Notes: generated by a model not told the origin, from the letters alone. Positions 27,321 through 37,288 are shown, counted from the first letter of the stretch. The stretch is DNA of 64,000 nucleotides from Portibacter marinus (GCF_021533195.1 NZ_JAJNKB010000006.1:186001-250000), one strand, 5' to 3'. A program made the numbers and translations.

Positions 27321-27404
27321 ACTGCAATAATAACCATTGACAGCATAGGTTTAGTTCATTTGGATGCCGTAATTTGCTATATTGCTCCCAAATAAACGAA
27401 GTCG

Positions 27405-28787
27405 ATGGAGCCGATTTTCACCAATGATGCTGTAGTTCTCGGGTTGTTATTAATTGTACTTGCATTTATTTTTCATACTTCGAGTTTGCCTAGCTGGAAA
27501 CGATTTTATACCTTTTTACCGACCGTCTTGATGTGTTATTTTGTTCCGGCATTGTTAAACTGGCCATTGGGTTTAATAGCGCCACACTGGTACACGGAAT
27601 CGGTCTATGAACTGGCAGGTCAGTTGGGCGTGATGGAGGACTTTTCCAATATGAGCTATGATCAGATTACGACATTCCTACGTGATGCTGGCGCTACCAC
27701 TGCTCAATTGGAACCTCATCAAGGTCATTCCCAACTCTATTTTGTGGCTAGTAGATATCTATTACCCGCATGTTTGGTGCTGCTATGTTTAGGAATTGAT
27801 TTTAAGGGCATCATGCGATTGGGTCCAAAAGCTTTAATCATGTTTTTTGCGGCAACATTGGGAATCATCATTGGTGGTCCCATTGCGTTGTTGTTCGTTT
27901 CTTACGTTGCACCCGGAGTGATCGATTCTTCAGCAGGTGAAATCTGGCGTGGATTGTCAACTATTGCCGGTAGCTGGATTGGTGGAGGTGCGAATCAGAC
28001 GGCAATGAAGGAGATTTATCAGGTTGGAGATGGCTTGTTTGCTTCTATGATTGTAGTCGACGTATTGGTGGCCAATATATGGATGGGCATACTGCTATTC
28101 GGGATCAATTTTTCAGATAAGCTGGATCGCTGGTTAAAGGCTGATAATTCTGCTATTGAAGAATTGAAGAAGCGGGTCTCGGATTATCGCTCGAGCATAG
28201 AAAAGGTTCCGACTACAAGAGAAGTTTTTATTCTGTTGGCCATTGCATTTGGAGCAGTAGCCGTGAGTCATTGGGGAAAAGATGTCATTACGCCCTGGAT
28301 GGCTAGTTTTAAAGAAAGTCTGGAGTCTCTGCGGCTCAATTCTTTAATGAGTTCATTTTTCTGGTTGATCGTCATATCTACAACAGTTGGTGTGGCACTC
28401 TCATTTACAAGAGCTCGGAAGTTTGAAGGAGTAGGCGCGAGTCGCTGGGGAACAGTGTTTATCTATATTTTGGTAGCTACGATCGGTATGAAAATGAATG
28501 TGGGAGAGATCTTTGATAATCTCGGGTTATTTCTGATCGGAATAGTTTGGATGATGGTTCATGTACTGATTTTATTTATTGTCAGTAAGATTATCAGGGC
28601 TCCGTATTTCTTTGTGGCAGTGGGCAGTCAGGCCAATGTGGGAGGCGCTGCCAGTGCGCCGATTGTGGCGTCGGCATTCGATCCGGCATTGGCTCCCGTG
28701 GGTGTATTGATGGCAGTTTTAGGTTATGCAATGGGTACCTATGGAGCTATTATCTGTGCAATGTTGATGCAGGGCGTTTCGGGATAA
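27405..28787 (+). CDS. DUF819 family membrane protein (YjcL-like)
   Basis: Polytopic inner-membrane protein of 460 residues with about 11-12 helices. It matches the DUF819 pattern, including the SWIGGGANQTAMKEIY segment near residue 195 and the second-half GSQANVGGAASAPIVASAF near 407-425. These two glycine/asparagine-rich turns in inverted halves resemble the crossover regions of secondary transporters, so transport of a small solute is a fair inference. No substrate is known for the family. It ends 4 nt before the convergent symporter gene. Confidence 0.8.
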   Translation: MEPIFTNDAVVLGLLLIVLAFIFHTSSLPSWKRFYTFLPTVLMCYFVPALLNWPLGLIAPHWYTESVYELAGQLGVMEDFSNMSYDQITTFLRDAGATTAQLEPHQGHSQLYFVASRYLLPACLVLLCLGIDFKGIMRLGPKALIMFFAATLGIIIGGPIALLFVSYVAPGVIDSSAGEIWRGLSTIAGSWIGGGANQTAMKEIYQVGDGLFASMIVVDVLVANIWMGILLFGINFSDKLDRWLKADNSAIEELKKRVSDYRSSIEKVPTTREVFILLAIAFGAVAVSHWGKDVITPWMASFKESLESLRLNSLMSSFFWLIVISTTVGVALSFTRARKFEGVGASRWGTVFIYILVATIGMKMNVGEIFDNLGLFLIGIVWMMVHVLILFIVSKIIRAPYFFVAVGSQANVGGAASAPIVASAFDPALAPVGVLMAVLGYAMGTYGAIICAMLMQGVSG

Positions 28788-28791
28788 ATCA

Positions 28792-30237
28792 CTAGTCTGC
28801 AAAAATCCGGTTAGCATCCCAAATTGCATTTTGTTTGAACACAAGTCTGTTAACTGTCAATGCCATTGCAATTCCAGCAAATAAGGTCACAGCCATCATA
28901 TGTATATAGCCACCTCCTGGCAAACTTGGCCATACAAAAATGAAAAAAGCATACAGACATACAGAAAATACAACAGCGATGATCATCGCATAAGGGTTAA
29001 CATTCTTAAACAGTAGTCCGACAATAAATGCAGAAAGTATGGGCATTGACAATAATCCAAATAAAGTTTGCATGGTATTTATAAGGCTTGATTCCGGATT
29101 ATTAAAAATAGGAATCATCATGAATGCAAGCAACACCATGGCTATTGAGACCCATAGAGACAATCTTTTAACATTTGGATTTTTGTTAAAATAGGTTTTG
29201 TGAATATCACATACCCACAAGGCAGCAGATGCATTTAAAATCGAATTAAAAGTAGTCAATACAGCTGCTGCAATGGCTGCAGCGAATGCTCCTGAGAGAA
29301 AAGAAGGGAGCAGATCACCAACGATTGTTCCGTACGTTGCATCTCCAATGTCTCCGTATAGTTTAAATGCTACGATTCCTGGCAGAACAATGATAGGCGG
29401 AACTATCAGCAAGCGAATCAAGGCAGCAAAGAGCACGCCCTTTTGTGCTTCCTTAACTGTCGGAGAAGCCATTGCACGTTGAGTAATGGTCTGATTGGTA
29501 GACCAGTAAAACATCTGGATGAAAATCATTCCCGTAAATAAAGCACTGAAAGGTATGTCGGAAGCAGGTCCACCAATCAAAGTTAACCGTTCCTGCGGAA
29601 TGCCTGAAAAATCAAAATTGATTGCGCGTAAAGATACAAAGACAACCAAAATGGCAAGGCCTAAAAGCAATATGCCTGAAAAGGTATCAGAAACAGCTAC
29701 CGCACGCAATCCACCTACGATGGCATAAATGGCTCCAACAATCGCGAAAAGAGCAGCTAATATGTACAGATTCAAATCGATGCCAAACATACTTTGCATA
29801 AACAAGGACCCTCCATACAGGACACCAGGTAGGAAGATGAATATGTTACCTAAAAGAAATAAGACAGAAATGACGGCGCGGATATGTTGGTTGTTATATC
29901 TTTTTTCAAGTAATTCAGTAGTGGTTGTACATTCATATCTGTAGTAAATGGGTAGAAAAATAAAAGTGAGCATGAGCAACCCAGCGACAGCCGCTAACTC
30001 CCACCAGGCCAGCAAGGCCATCTGATTGCCATTCATTCCTACCAACTGGTCCGTCGAAAGATTTGTCAAAGTAATAGAACCGGCCACGAAATACCATTTG
30101 AGGTCATTTCCTGCCAGAAAATATTCTTGAGTTCCATCTTCTCCTTGTCTGGCGCCTCTGCAAAACCAAAAGGTCACAATGGCAATCAGTAAGGTAAGAC
30201 CGAGAAAGACGACGACTTGTATGTTTTGTAACTCCAC
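28792..30237 (-). CDS. Sodium:solute symporter (SSS/SGLT family)
   Basis: Inner-membrane sodium-coupled transporter of 481 residues with about 13 helices. Family signs are EYFLAGNDLKWYFVAGSITLTNLSTDQLVGM near residues 38-68, the GGLRAVAVSDTFSGILLL stretch near 178-195 and WSTNQTITQRAMA near 245. These resemble the sugar-transporting SGLT branch. It starts at GTG 30237, 17 nt after the beta-galactosidase on the same strand, so the pair is probably an operon that imports and cleaves a galactoside. The substrate is inferred from this context. Confidence 0.85.
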   Translation of the reverse strand: MELQNIQVVVFLGLTLLIAIVTFWFCRGARQGEDGTQEYFLAGNDLKWYFVAGSITLTNLSTDQLVGMNGNQMALLAWWELAAVAGLLMLTFIFLPIYYRYECTTTTELLEKRYNNQHIRAVISVLFLLGNIFIFLPGVLYGGSLFMQSMFGIDLNLYILAALFAIVGAIYAIVGGLRAVAVSDTFSGILLLGLAILVVFVSLRAINFDFSGIPQERLTLIGGPASDIPFSALFTGMIFIQMFYWSTNQTITQRAMASPTVKEAQKGVLFAALIRLLIVPPIIVLPGIVAFKLYGDIGDATYGTIVGDLLPSFLSGAFAAAIAAAVLTTFNSILNASAALWVCDIHKTYFNKNPNVKRLSLWVSIAMVLLAFMMIPIFNNPESSLINTMQTLFGLLSMPILSAFIVGLLFKNVNPYAMIIAVVFSVCLYAFFIFVWPSLPGGGYIHMMAVTLFAGIAMALTVNRLVFKQNAIWDANRIFAD

Positions 30238-30254
30238 AGATTATTAATAAATGA

Positions 30255-32207
30255 TTAAATTATTCTTTGATTTGTCTTAGTATCTAATACTAAAATATCT
30301 CCGGTTTTCAATGAATGTCCCATAACTGCCACATTATCCAGGCCATAGTTAAAATGAAAAGTATGGTGAGCTGTCTTTCTAATGCGATGTCCATTTTCTA
30401 AAGTATAGGCTTGAATGGATGTCGATTCAAGTATTTTTGAAAAAAGATTCATCATTCCTTTTTGATCTAACCAACCTCCAATGTAAATCAAGTTATCCTT
30501 TCTGATAACAGCTGGTGTGCCGTCTAAAGCTTTGACAATGATCTCTTCAGAAGTATGGAGCACCTCATGCCAGGAATGAAAATTACTGCCGTCTTCTAAG
30601 GAAATCAGTTCTCCTGCCCTTAGACTTTCGACTTCGTGAACTTTGCAATCAAATCCGGGAATATTAGGGGCTAAATTTTCGGGGATAGAAAAGTGGTTTG
30701 TTTTAGACCCTGACCTTGGACCAATGATGATTTTCCCTTTGAAGGCTTTAATCTCCTTCAAAAGATCTTTGTTCCAGCAAAACAGTCCAGGAATTATGAT
30801 GACTTTTCTTTTTTTGAATTCCGGGAATTTCGCAGGAATAATATCTATAGATTGTCCTAGCTTTCTCAAAGCCCGATAATAATCTAATATCAATTCAAAA
30901 TAATCAAATGATTGGCCTTGTGGCTGTGTTTGCCAGGCCCAACAAGATTCATAATCAAAGACGAGACCAATTTCTGCATCGGTATGCTCAATTTCTCGAA
31001 TTTTTTCCAAATCATTGGTGATATTTTCTACTTCATCTTTGGCTGTTGCCCATTCGCGATCAGGTCTTTGCAATCCGGAATGCATTTGTTCCTGGGCAAA
31101 CGGTGCTTGTCTCCATCGAAAATAACTTACCACTTCTGCACCGTGTGCAAAAGCTTCCCAAGACCATAGACGCACCATATTTTTATGAGGAATGGGATTG
31201 AATGGTGCCCAGTTTACTGGTCCTGGTTGTTGCTCCATGATCCACCATCGAGGGTTTTCTGATCTCATGTGGCCTACAGCACGATAAAGATCGTGATGAA
31301 GGGCCTGGAAATCGGGATCACCTTGTCGCTGATAGTATTTTTTCTCTTCTTCGCTGGCATTTACTCTATCTTCCAGGAAACCTAGTGGATAGCTGTCCCA
31401 GCTGGCTATCTCTAAATCTTTGCCGACTTCAAAATGATCAAAATCAATAATCTTACCCATATAATTATGAAGTATGGGTAAGTCGGAGTGTTTGCGAATG
31501 GTTTTACACTGTAGCAAGTTGAAGTGGACTACCTGATCAGATGAATATCTTCTAAAATCCAGGACATGGGCAGGATTCGGTTCTGTGACAGTGGAATTCG
31601 GAAGTTGGATTTCAGCGAAAGACATATATTTCATGGACCAAAAAACATTTCCCCAGGCTTCATTTAGTTTTTCTATTTTCTGGTATTTCTGTTCAAGCCA
31701 GTTTTGGAAACCTTTCAGTGCAGATAAACTATATGAAATGATGGTGTCATGACAGCCGTATTCATTATCCGTTTGCCAGGCACCTATAAACTTGTTCTTT
31801 CCATATCGTTCTGCCAGCAATGCGGTAATTCGCTGAGACTCCCATTGATAACCTTTATGAGAGAAACAATAATGCCTTCGTGATCCAAAGATTCTGGCTT
31901 TTCCATCCTTGTCTACGGCTAAAAGGTCCGGATATTTGGTAATCATCCATCTTGGTGGTGTAGCTGTAGGGGTACATAAAATGATTTTCAATCCTGCATT
32001 ACCCAAGAGGTTTATGATCTCATCAAGCCAATCCCATGAGCATTCGTTGGGTATGGGTTCGAGTTCTGACCATGAAAACTCACCTATTCGCACCCATGAC
32101 AGTCCTAAAGCTTTCATTTTTTCAATATCCTCTACCCATAAATGTTTGTTCCACTGCTCTGGGTAATAGCACACACCTAGCTCAGGTCTTACGATAAAAT
32201 TTGTCAT
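30255..32207 (-). CDS. Beta-galactosidase, glycoside hydrolase family 42
   Basis: GH42 enzyme of 650 residues. The opening RPELGVCYYPEQWNKHLWVEDIEKM is typical of the family. Glu149 in WQTDNEYGC is the acid/base and Glu325 in WWIMEQQPGPVNW the nucleophile. The trimerisation and small C-terminal beta domains follow. No signal peptide is visible, so it works in the cytosol on an imported galactoside, consistent with the symporter gene 17 nt downstream. The nearby FSHKGYQWESQRIT segment replaces the metal-cysteine cluster of some GH42 enzymes. Confidence 0.92.
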   Translation of the reverse strand: MTNFIVRPELGVCYYPEQWNKHLWVEDIEKMKALGLSWVRIGEFSWSELEPIPNECSWDWLDEIINLLGNAGLKIILCTPTATPPRWMITKYPDLLAVDKDGKARIFGSRRHYCFSHKGYQWESQRITALLAERYGKNKFIGAWQTDNEYGCHDTIISYSLSALKGFQNWLEQKYQKIEKLNEAWGNVFWSMKYMSFAEIQLPNSTVTEPNPAHVLDFRRYSSDQVVHFNLLQCKTIRKHSDLPILHNYMGKIIDFDHFEVGKDLEIASWDSYPLGFLEDRVNASEEEKKYYQRQGDPDFQALHHDLYRAVGHMRSENPRWWIMEQQPGPVNWAPFNPIPHKNMVRLWSWEAFAHGAEVVSYFRWRQAPFAQEQMHSGLQRPDREWATAKDEVENITNDLEKIREIEHTDAEIGLVFDYESCWAWQTQPQGQSFDYFELILDYYRALRKLGQSIDIIPAKFPEFKKRKVIIIPGLFCWNKDLLKEIKAFKGKIIIGPRSGSKTNHFSIPENLAPNIPGFDCKVHEVESLRAGELISLEDGSNFHSWHEVLHTSEEIIVKALDGTPAVIRKDNLIYIGGWLDQKGMMNLFSKILESTSIQAYTLENGHRIRKTAHHTFHFNYGLDNVAVMGHSLKTGDILVLDTKTNQRII

Positions 32208-32407
32208 AAATAAGAGGTCAAGGAAGAAATATAGGTAGAAAAAGATGTAAAATATCTAATGTCTATCACACTTTCTATAAAAGGAACTAATGTAATCATT
32301 TATAAGAAATCGACTTTAAGAGAACTTGAAGTTGTAATATATTTTGGCAAGAAAAATGGTAGCCATACTGAATTTCAGAGGATTATGTAACAATCAAGAA
32401 AAATTCT

Positions 32408-32415
32408 TATCTTTG
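32408..32415 (+). promoter_or_regulatory. Candidate -7 box for the GT5/DUF4270/glmS operon
   Basis: TATCTTTG is an exact TAnnTTTG match 40 bases before the ATG at 32456, a normal leader length. Confidence 0.5.
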
Positions 32416-32455
32416 CACGCTATTTTTAATCTCTTGTAAAAAAAGTAAGTTAGGT

Positions 32456-33286
32456 ATGAGTAAGAAGAGAATTCTTTTTGTCACTCAGGAGATGGAGCCT
32501 TATACGGTCGCTGATGATATTTCGAAATTGGTAAGAAAACTGCCACAATATACACAGGAAAAAGGATATGAAATTCGTGTATTGATGCCGAAATTTGGAT
32601 CGATTAACGAGCGCAGGCATCGTCTTCATGAAGTAGTTAGATTATCCGGAATGAACATCATCGTAGATGACGATGACTTTCCTTTAATTATTAAAGTGGC
32701 TTCTCTTCCGGGAGCAAGGATGCAAGTGTACTTTTTAGATAACGAAGAATTCTTCAAAAGAAAATTTGTTTTCAAAAACGCCGACGGAGAACCATTTGAT
32801 GACAACTCGGAACGAATGATTTTCTTCTGCAAGGGTGTCATGGAAACGGTAAAGAAATTTGGATGGGCGCCGGACATTATTCATTGTCACGGCTGGATGA
32901 CCGCATTGGTCCCGCTTTATCTCAAAACAGTTTATAAAGACGAACCTATTTTTCAAAATGCTCAGGTGATCTATTCTGTCTACAATAAATCCATGGGTGG
33001 TACTTTTTCTGACCAATTCCTGGAGAAAGCCATGATCAATAATCTGGAGGAATCTGATTTAAAATCTTTCAGTGATGAAAATGGAATCAATTTACATGCA
33101 GGAGCCATCAAAAACTCTGATATCATCATTCAAGGAAGCGAAACGCTTGATGATTCCGTTAATGAGTTGATAGAAAAGTCAGGAAAGACAAAATTGGACT
33201 TTGTGCCAGTTGATGAAGCACCTCCGGTTTACTTTGACTTTTACAAGAGCCTGTTAGAAGAGGAAGAAGAGGAGGAAGCAGAATAG
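32456..33286 (+). CDS. N-terminal-only glycogen/starch-synthase-like (GT5) protein
   Basis: This 276-residue protein corresponds to the first Rossmann half of GT5 glycogen synthases: RILFVTQEMEPYTVADDISKLVRKLP, then GYEIRVLMPKFGSI and PDIIHCHGWMTALVPLYLK. The ADP-glucose-binding KxGG motif is replaced by EPYTVADD, and the whole second domain (with the catalytic Glu) is missing, so it cannot be an ordinary glycogen synthase. The C-terminus ends in a glutamate run. It is followed by DUF4270 (36 nt) and glmS, an order I recall as frequent in Bacteroidota. A sensing or regulatory role in sugar supply to the envelope is inference. Confidence 0.8.
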   Translation: MSKKRILFVTQEMEPYTVADDISKLVRKLPQYTQEKGYEIRVLMPKFGSINERRHRLHEVVRLSGMNIIVDDDDFPLIIKVASLPGARMQVYFLDNEEFFKRKFVFKNADGEPFDDNSERMIFFCKGVMETVKKFGWAPDIIHCHGWMTALVPLYLKTVYKDEPIFQNAQVIYSVYNKSMGGTFSDQFLEKAMINNLEESDLKSFSDENGINLHAGAIKNSDIIIQGSETLDDSVNELIEKSGKTKLDFVPVDEAPPVYFDFYKSLLEEEEEEEAE

Positions 33287-33322
33287 CTCTGTCCGTAACA
33301 CATTAATCATTTATAATCTTGT

Positions 33323-34696
33323 ATGAGAATATTTTTGTACAGTTTTGCCGCATTCGTGGTCATTACCATTACTTACGCCTGCAGCAAGTCTAGTCTTGTT
33401 GGTGCTGATCTCTTTATACCAGATAGTATAGAACTCTCTTTTAGAGATGATTTCGACATAAAAGCTTTCACAAATAATGTCGATTCTGTAGTAACCTATG
33501 ATGGTGCCGCAAGCATCACTTCTTTAATGGTTGGTCAATTGAGAGATCCCTATTTTGGAGAAACCACTGCTGAGGCTTACGCCAATGTTTCGCTTTTGAC
33601 ACAATTAGGTGGTACTGTTATACCACCAGATTTTAGATTCATTAAAGATGGGCTGGAAACAAAAGTAAGGTTAGATTCAGTGGTATTAGTCATGGAATAC
33701 AACCAGGCAGGGTTTTATGGAGATTCTACCACGACTCACAATATAGAGGTTAGGGTAATGGAGAATGCATTGCCAAGCGGAAATAAAATATTTTCAACCT
33801 TCAGACCCTCTGCTACTGATTTAATAGGAAGTAGATCATTTGTGCCATCACCCAGAGATTCTTTTATTGTCATTGAACCCAATGATACCATTAAGGTGAG
33901 CAATCAGTTTCGAATGAAATTGGACAACTCCTGGGCTCAGGCTATGATTGACGACACACTCCTGGTTCATACCCCGGAGGCTTTTTTGGACTACACGCCT
34001 GGAATCAGTATAAAGAGCACTCCGAACAACAGTTCTACAATCGGCTTCAATTTCAATACATTAAGTAGCGGTGCGGCACCTAACAACAATATTTATATTT
34101 ATTATAGAGAAGATACACTTAGAAAAAATTATCGTTTTCCACTTAGGGGTGTAAGGCATAATTATTACAATCATGATACTGAAAATGCAATAGTCGAAGA
34201 ATTTTTGGATGATGATGAGAAGGGTGATAGTTTAGTATTTCTTCAGGGAATGGCAGGGCCAGTAGTGGAATTGGAACTTCCTGTGCTATCCACAGATCAG
34301 TTGGATGGCTTTCTGATTAATAGAATGGAGTTGGAGTTTTATGTACTAGAAAGTGCCTCTCAAGACATTCATGCTCCTATAGAAAGTATCGTTTTGGAAG
34401 AATATAATGAAGAAGGAGATTTGGTTCCCATTGAAGATGCCATCGTTGCGTTTAACTTAGGTATACCTTCTTATTTCGAGGGAACACTAGAGGATGTGCA
34501 ACTTAATGGAATGACGATCAAAAAGTACAACGCCATCATTTCTTTGCATGCGATTCAGGAATTAGGCAGCAGCAATCCCAAAACGCGATTAAGAATTGTT
34601 CCAAGAAATAAAGTGACCATGCCTGGACGTTCTATTATTTTTGGCCCTGGGCATTCAGAGTTCCCTATGAGGCTGAAAGCTAATTTTTCTAAATAG
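33323..34696 (+). CDS. DUF4270 family lipoprotein
   Basis: Exported lipoprotein of 457 residues: signal peptide with lipobox ITYAC (Cys20), then the DUF4270 body of beta-rich sequence with many D-S-V repeats (DSVVTYDGAASITSLMVGQL, the usual report-like start of the family). The role of the family is unknown. It is expected at the inner or outer face of the outer membrane. It is encoded between the GT5-like gene and glmS (7 nt before glmS), so expression is tied to amino-sugar synthesis. Confidence 0.85.
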   Translation: MRIFLYSFAAFVVITITYACSKSSLVGADLFIPDSIELSFRDDFDIKAFTNNVDSVVTYDGAASITSLMVGQLRDPYFGETTAEAYANVSLLTQLGGTVIPPDFRFIKDGLETKVRLDSVVLVMEYNQAGFYGDSTTTHNIEVRVMENALPSGNKIFSTFRPSATDLIGSRSFVPSPRDSFIVIEPNDTIKVSNQFRMKLDNSWAQAMIDDTLLVHTPEAFLDYTPGISIKSTPNNSSTIGFNFNTLSSGAAPNNNIYIYYREDTLRKNYRFPLRGVRHNYYNHDTENAIVEEFLDDDEKGDSLVFLQGMAGPVVELELPVLSTDQLDGFLINRMELEFYVLESASQDIHAPIESIVLEEYNEEGDLVPIEDAIVAFNLGIPSYFEGTLEDVQLNGMTIKKYNAIISLHAIQELGSSNPKTRLRIVPRNKVTMPGRSIIFGPGHSEFPMRLKANFSK

Positions 34697-34703
34697 AGAA
34701 TTC

Positions 34704-36542
34704 ATGTGTGGTATCGTAGGATACATTGGTGAAAGAAAAGCATTCCCAATACTACTGGAAGGATTAAAAAGGCTTGAATACAGAGGTTATGACAGTTCAG
34801 GCATATCGTTGTTAAATGGCGAACTCAAAACTTTTAAAAAGAAAGGGAAAGTCAGTGAGCTCGAAAAGTTCGAAGAAGCTGTAAACTCCCACGCAACCAT
34901 TGGCATTGGTCATACCAGATGGGCTACTCACGGTAAACCTGATGATATTAATGCCCATCCACATCATTCCGGCAATAACCGTTTGGCTTTAGTACACAAT
35001 GGAATCATAGAGAACTACGGAACACTCAAAGAATACCTCATTTCCGAAGGCCATGAATTCAGAAGTGAGACGGATACTGAAGTTTTAGTACACTTAATTG
35101 AGCAGATACAGGAATCAAAGAATTTGGATTTAGAGTCTGCAGTGAGATATGCTTTACAAAAAGTAGTTGGAGCCTTTGCCATTGCTGTAATAGACAGAGA
35201 GCATCCCAATATCATAGTAGGAGCTCGAAAATCGAGTCCGTTAGTGGTAGGTATCGGTGATAATGAGTTCTTCATCGCTTCAGACGCAACCCCCATCATC
35301 AAATACACCAATCAAATTATATACCTCGATGATGATGAAGTGGTCACCATTTCACGAGATGATAATCCTCAGATCAGATCACTGGACAACAAGCTGGTAG
35401 ATTACCATATCGAGCAGGTAGATTTAAAACTGGAAGAAATAGAAAAAGGCGGATATGATCATTTCATGTTGAAGGAGATATATCAACAAGATGAATCTAT
35501 CTATGAAGCCATGAGGGGACGGATCAATGCCGGTGAAGGTTGGGTGAAAGTGGGTGGAATGCAGGATCACTACAATCGAATTGAGAATGCAGAGCGATTC
35601 ATTATTGTTGCTTGTGGAACATCTTGGCATGCTGGATTAATTGCAGAATACTTATTTGAAGAATTGGCAAGGATTCCCGTTGAGGTGGAATATGCTTCAG
35701 AATTCCGATACAGAAACCCCATTATTGGACCTAAGGATGTGGTGATTGCACTTTCGCAGTCCGGAGAAACGGCGGATACTTTATCAGCCCTGGAATTGGC
35801 CAAGGAAAAAGGGGCTTTGATCTATGGGATTGTAAACAATGTAGGTTCATCGATTGCAAGAATTACCGACTGCGGGTCCTATATTCATGCCGGACCGGAA
35901 ATTGGGGTCGCATCTACCAAAGCATTTACAAGTCAATTGGTCGTGCTGACCTTAATGGCTCTGGATCTGGCCCATAAGCGTGGTACGATTTCAGAAAGGA
36001 ATTTCCAGGCTTTGATATCTGAATTCGAACTGATTCCTCAAAAGGTCAAAAAGGTACTTCAGCAGGCGGCACACATAAAAAGTATTGCTTCTGAGATAAA
36101 AAGTGCTTCAAATGCTTTATATTTGGGTCGCGGATACAACTTTCCTATAGCTCTTGAAGGGGCTTTGAAACTAAAAGAAATTTCCTATATCCATGCCGAG
36201 GGCTATCCAGCAGCAGAAATGAAGCACGGACCTATTGCATTGATAGACATGTACATGCCCGTAATTGTTATTGCTACCAACAAGAATGCATACGAAAAGA
36301 TTTTTTCTAATGTACAGGAAGTGAAGGCCAGGAAAGGCATTGTAATTGCCATAGTATCAGAGGGTGATACTGAAATTAAAAAAATTGCCGATTTTACAAT
36401 CGAGATCCCGAATACAGATGATGTTTTCTCTCCATTGTTGTCAGCAATCCCTCTTCAACTGCTCGCATATTATATTGCAGTGATGAGAGGATGTAACGTA
36501 GATCAACCGAGAAATTTAGCGAAATCGGTAACTGTTGAATAA
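34704..36542 (+). CDS. glmS: Glutamine--fructose-6-phosphate aminotransferase
   Basis: Cytosolic enzyme that makes glucosamine-6-phosphate, the entry to peptidoglycan and LPS amino sugars. The N-terminal glutaminase has Cys2 as nucleophile (MCGIVGYIGER), with RWATHGKP and HNGIIENY. Two SIS domains follow, with CGTSWHAG, SQSGETADT and STKAFTSQ, and the C-terminus ends QPRNLAKSVTVE. Length is 612 residues. No glmS ribozyme-like leader is apparent in the 7-nt gap. It is followed by DUF4290 after 18 nt. Confidence 0.97.
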   Translation: MCGIVGYIGERKAFPILLEGLKRLEYRGYDSSGISLLNGELKTFKKKGKVSELEKFEEAVNSHATIGIGHTRWATHGKPDDINAHPHHSGNNRLALVHNGIIENYGTLKEYLISEGHEFRSETDTEVLVHLIEQIQESKNLDLESAVRYALQKVVGAFAIAVIDREHPNIIVGARKSSPLVVGIGDNEFFIASDATPIIKYTNQIIYLDDDEVVTISRDDNPQIRSLDNKLVDYHIEQVDLKLEEIEKGGYDHFMLKEIYQQDESIYEAMRGRINAGEGWVKVGGMQDHYNRIENAERFIIVACGTSWHAGLIAEYLFEELARIPVEVEYASEFRYRNPIIGPKDVVIALSQSGETADTLSALELAKEKGALIYGIVNNVGSSIARITDCGSYIHAGPEIGVASTKAFTSQLVVLTLMALDLAHKRGTISERNFQALISEFELIPQKVKKVLQQAAHIKSIASEIKSASNALYLGRGYNFPIALEGALKLKEISYIHAEGYPAAEMKHGPIALIDMYMPVIVIATNKNAYEKIFSNVQEVKARKGIVIAIVSEGDTEIKKIADFTIEIPNTDDVFSPLLSAIPLQLLAYYIAVMRGCNVDQPRNLAKSVTVE

Positions 36543-36560
36543 TAAGAATTAAGTAAGAAT

Positions 36561-37229
36561 ATGGAAAACATGGAATATAACACGGAAAAAGACCCATTGG
36601 TTATTTCCGAGTATGGACGAAACGTTCAAAACCTGATCAACTATGCTAAGACTGTCGAAGACAAGGAGCAAAGGCAGAAGTATGCAGAACGAATTGTAGC
36701 CTTAATGTATCAGATGAATCCTGATAATAAAAACATTAATAACTATAGGGCGAAGTTGTGGTCCCATTTATTGAGAATTGCGGATTACGATATCGAAGTA
36801 GATGCTCCTGAGGATTCTATTCTTGCCAAGGAAGACGTAGTCAAGCCAGAGACACTTAGTTATCCTAGAACTGTTAGAAGGTATCGCCACTATGGAAGTA
36901 ATGTGATGGCTTTAATAGAAAAGGCGATCGCGATGGAGGAGGGCCCTAAGAAGGACGCATTTGCCGAAACCATTGCAAGATATATGAAATTGGCCTACAG
37001 AACCTGGAACAGAGAACACTATGTTAGTGACGAGATCATCATAGAGGATCTTGAAAAAATTTCAAAAGGGAAGTTGAAGTTAGCAGATAACTACAATCTT
37101 AATATTGGAAAAGATGATCGTGATACCAACACCAATAGTAGTGGCAGTAGACGTGGTTCCAGTAATAGAAAGAACTATAGGAAAAACAGCAATAAAAGGT
37201 ACTCTAACAATAGAAATAAGAGAAGATAA
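36561..37229 (+). CDS. DUF4290 family protein with basic tail
   Basis: Cytosolic 222-residue protein. Residues 1-180 match the DUF4290 family found next to murA in Bacteroidota (EYGRNVQNLINYAKTV, YPRTVRRYRHYGSNV, helical throughout). The last 45 residues are rich in Asn, Ser, Arg and Lys (SSGSRRGSSNRKNYRKNSNK) and look disordered and nucleic-acid binding. The function is unknown. It lies 18 nt after glmS and ends 28 nt before a strong terminator, so it closes the operon. The start may be Met1 or Met4. Confidence 0.8.
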   Translation: MENMEYNTEKDPLVISEYGRNVQNLINYAKTVEDKEQRQKYAERIVALMYQMNPDNKNINNYRAKLWSHLLRIADYDIEVDAPEDSILAKEDVVKPETLSYPRTVRRYRHYGSNVMALIEKAIAMEEGPKKDAFAETIARYMKLAYRTWNREHYVSDEIIIEDLEKISKGKLKLADNYNLNIGKDDRDTNTNSSGSRRGSSNRKNYRKNSNKRYSNNRNKRR

Positions 37230-37257
37230 TACATTATAAAATATTTTAATATATTTG

Positions 37258-37288
37258 AAGGCGTAACTGAATAGTTGCGCCTTTTTTT
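37258..37288 (+). terminator. Rho-independent terminator after DUF4290
   Basis: The stem AAGGCGTAAC / GTTGCGCCTT (one G-U pair) encloses a 6-base loop TGAATA and is followed by seven T. It separates the glmS operon from murA. Confidence 0.85.

Noticed and set aside
34697-34703. glmS ribozyme or riboswitch
   Set aside because: The gap before glmS is only 7 nt, leaving no room for a leader RNA element.
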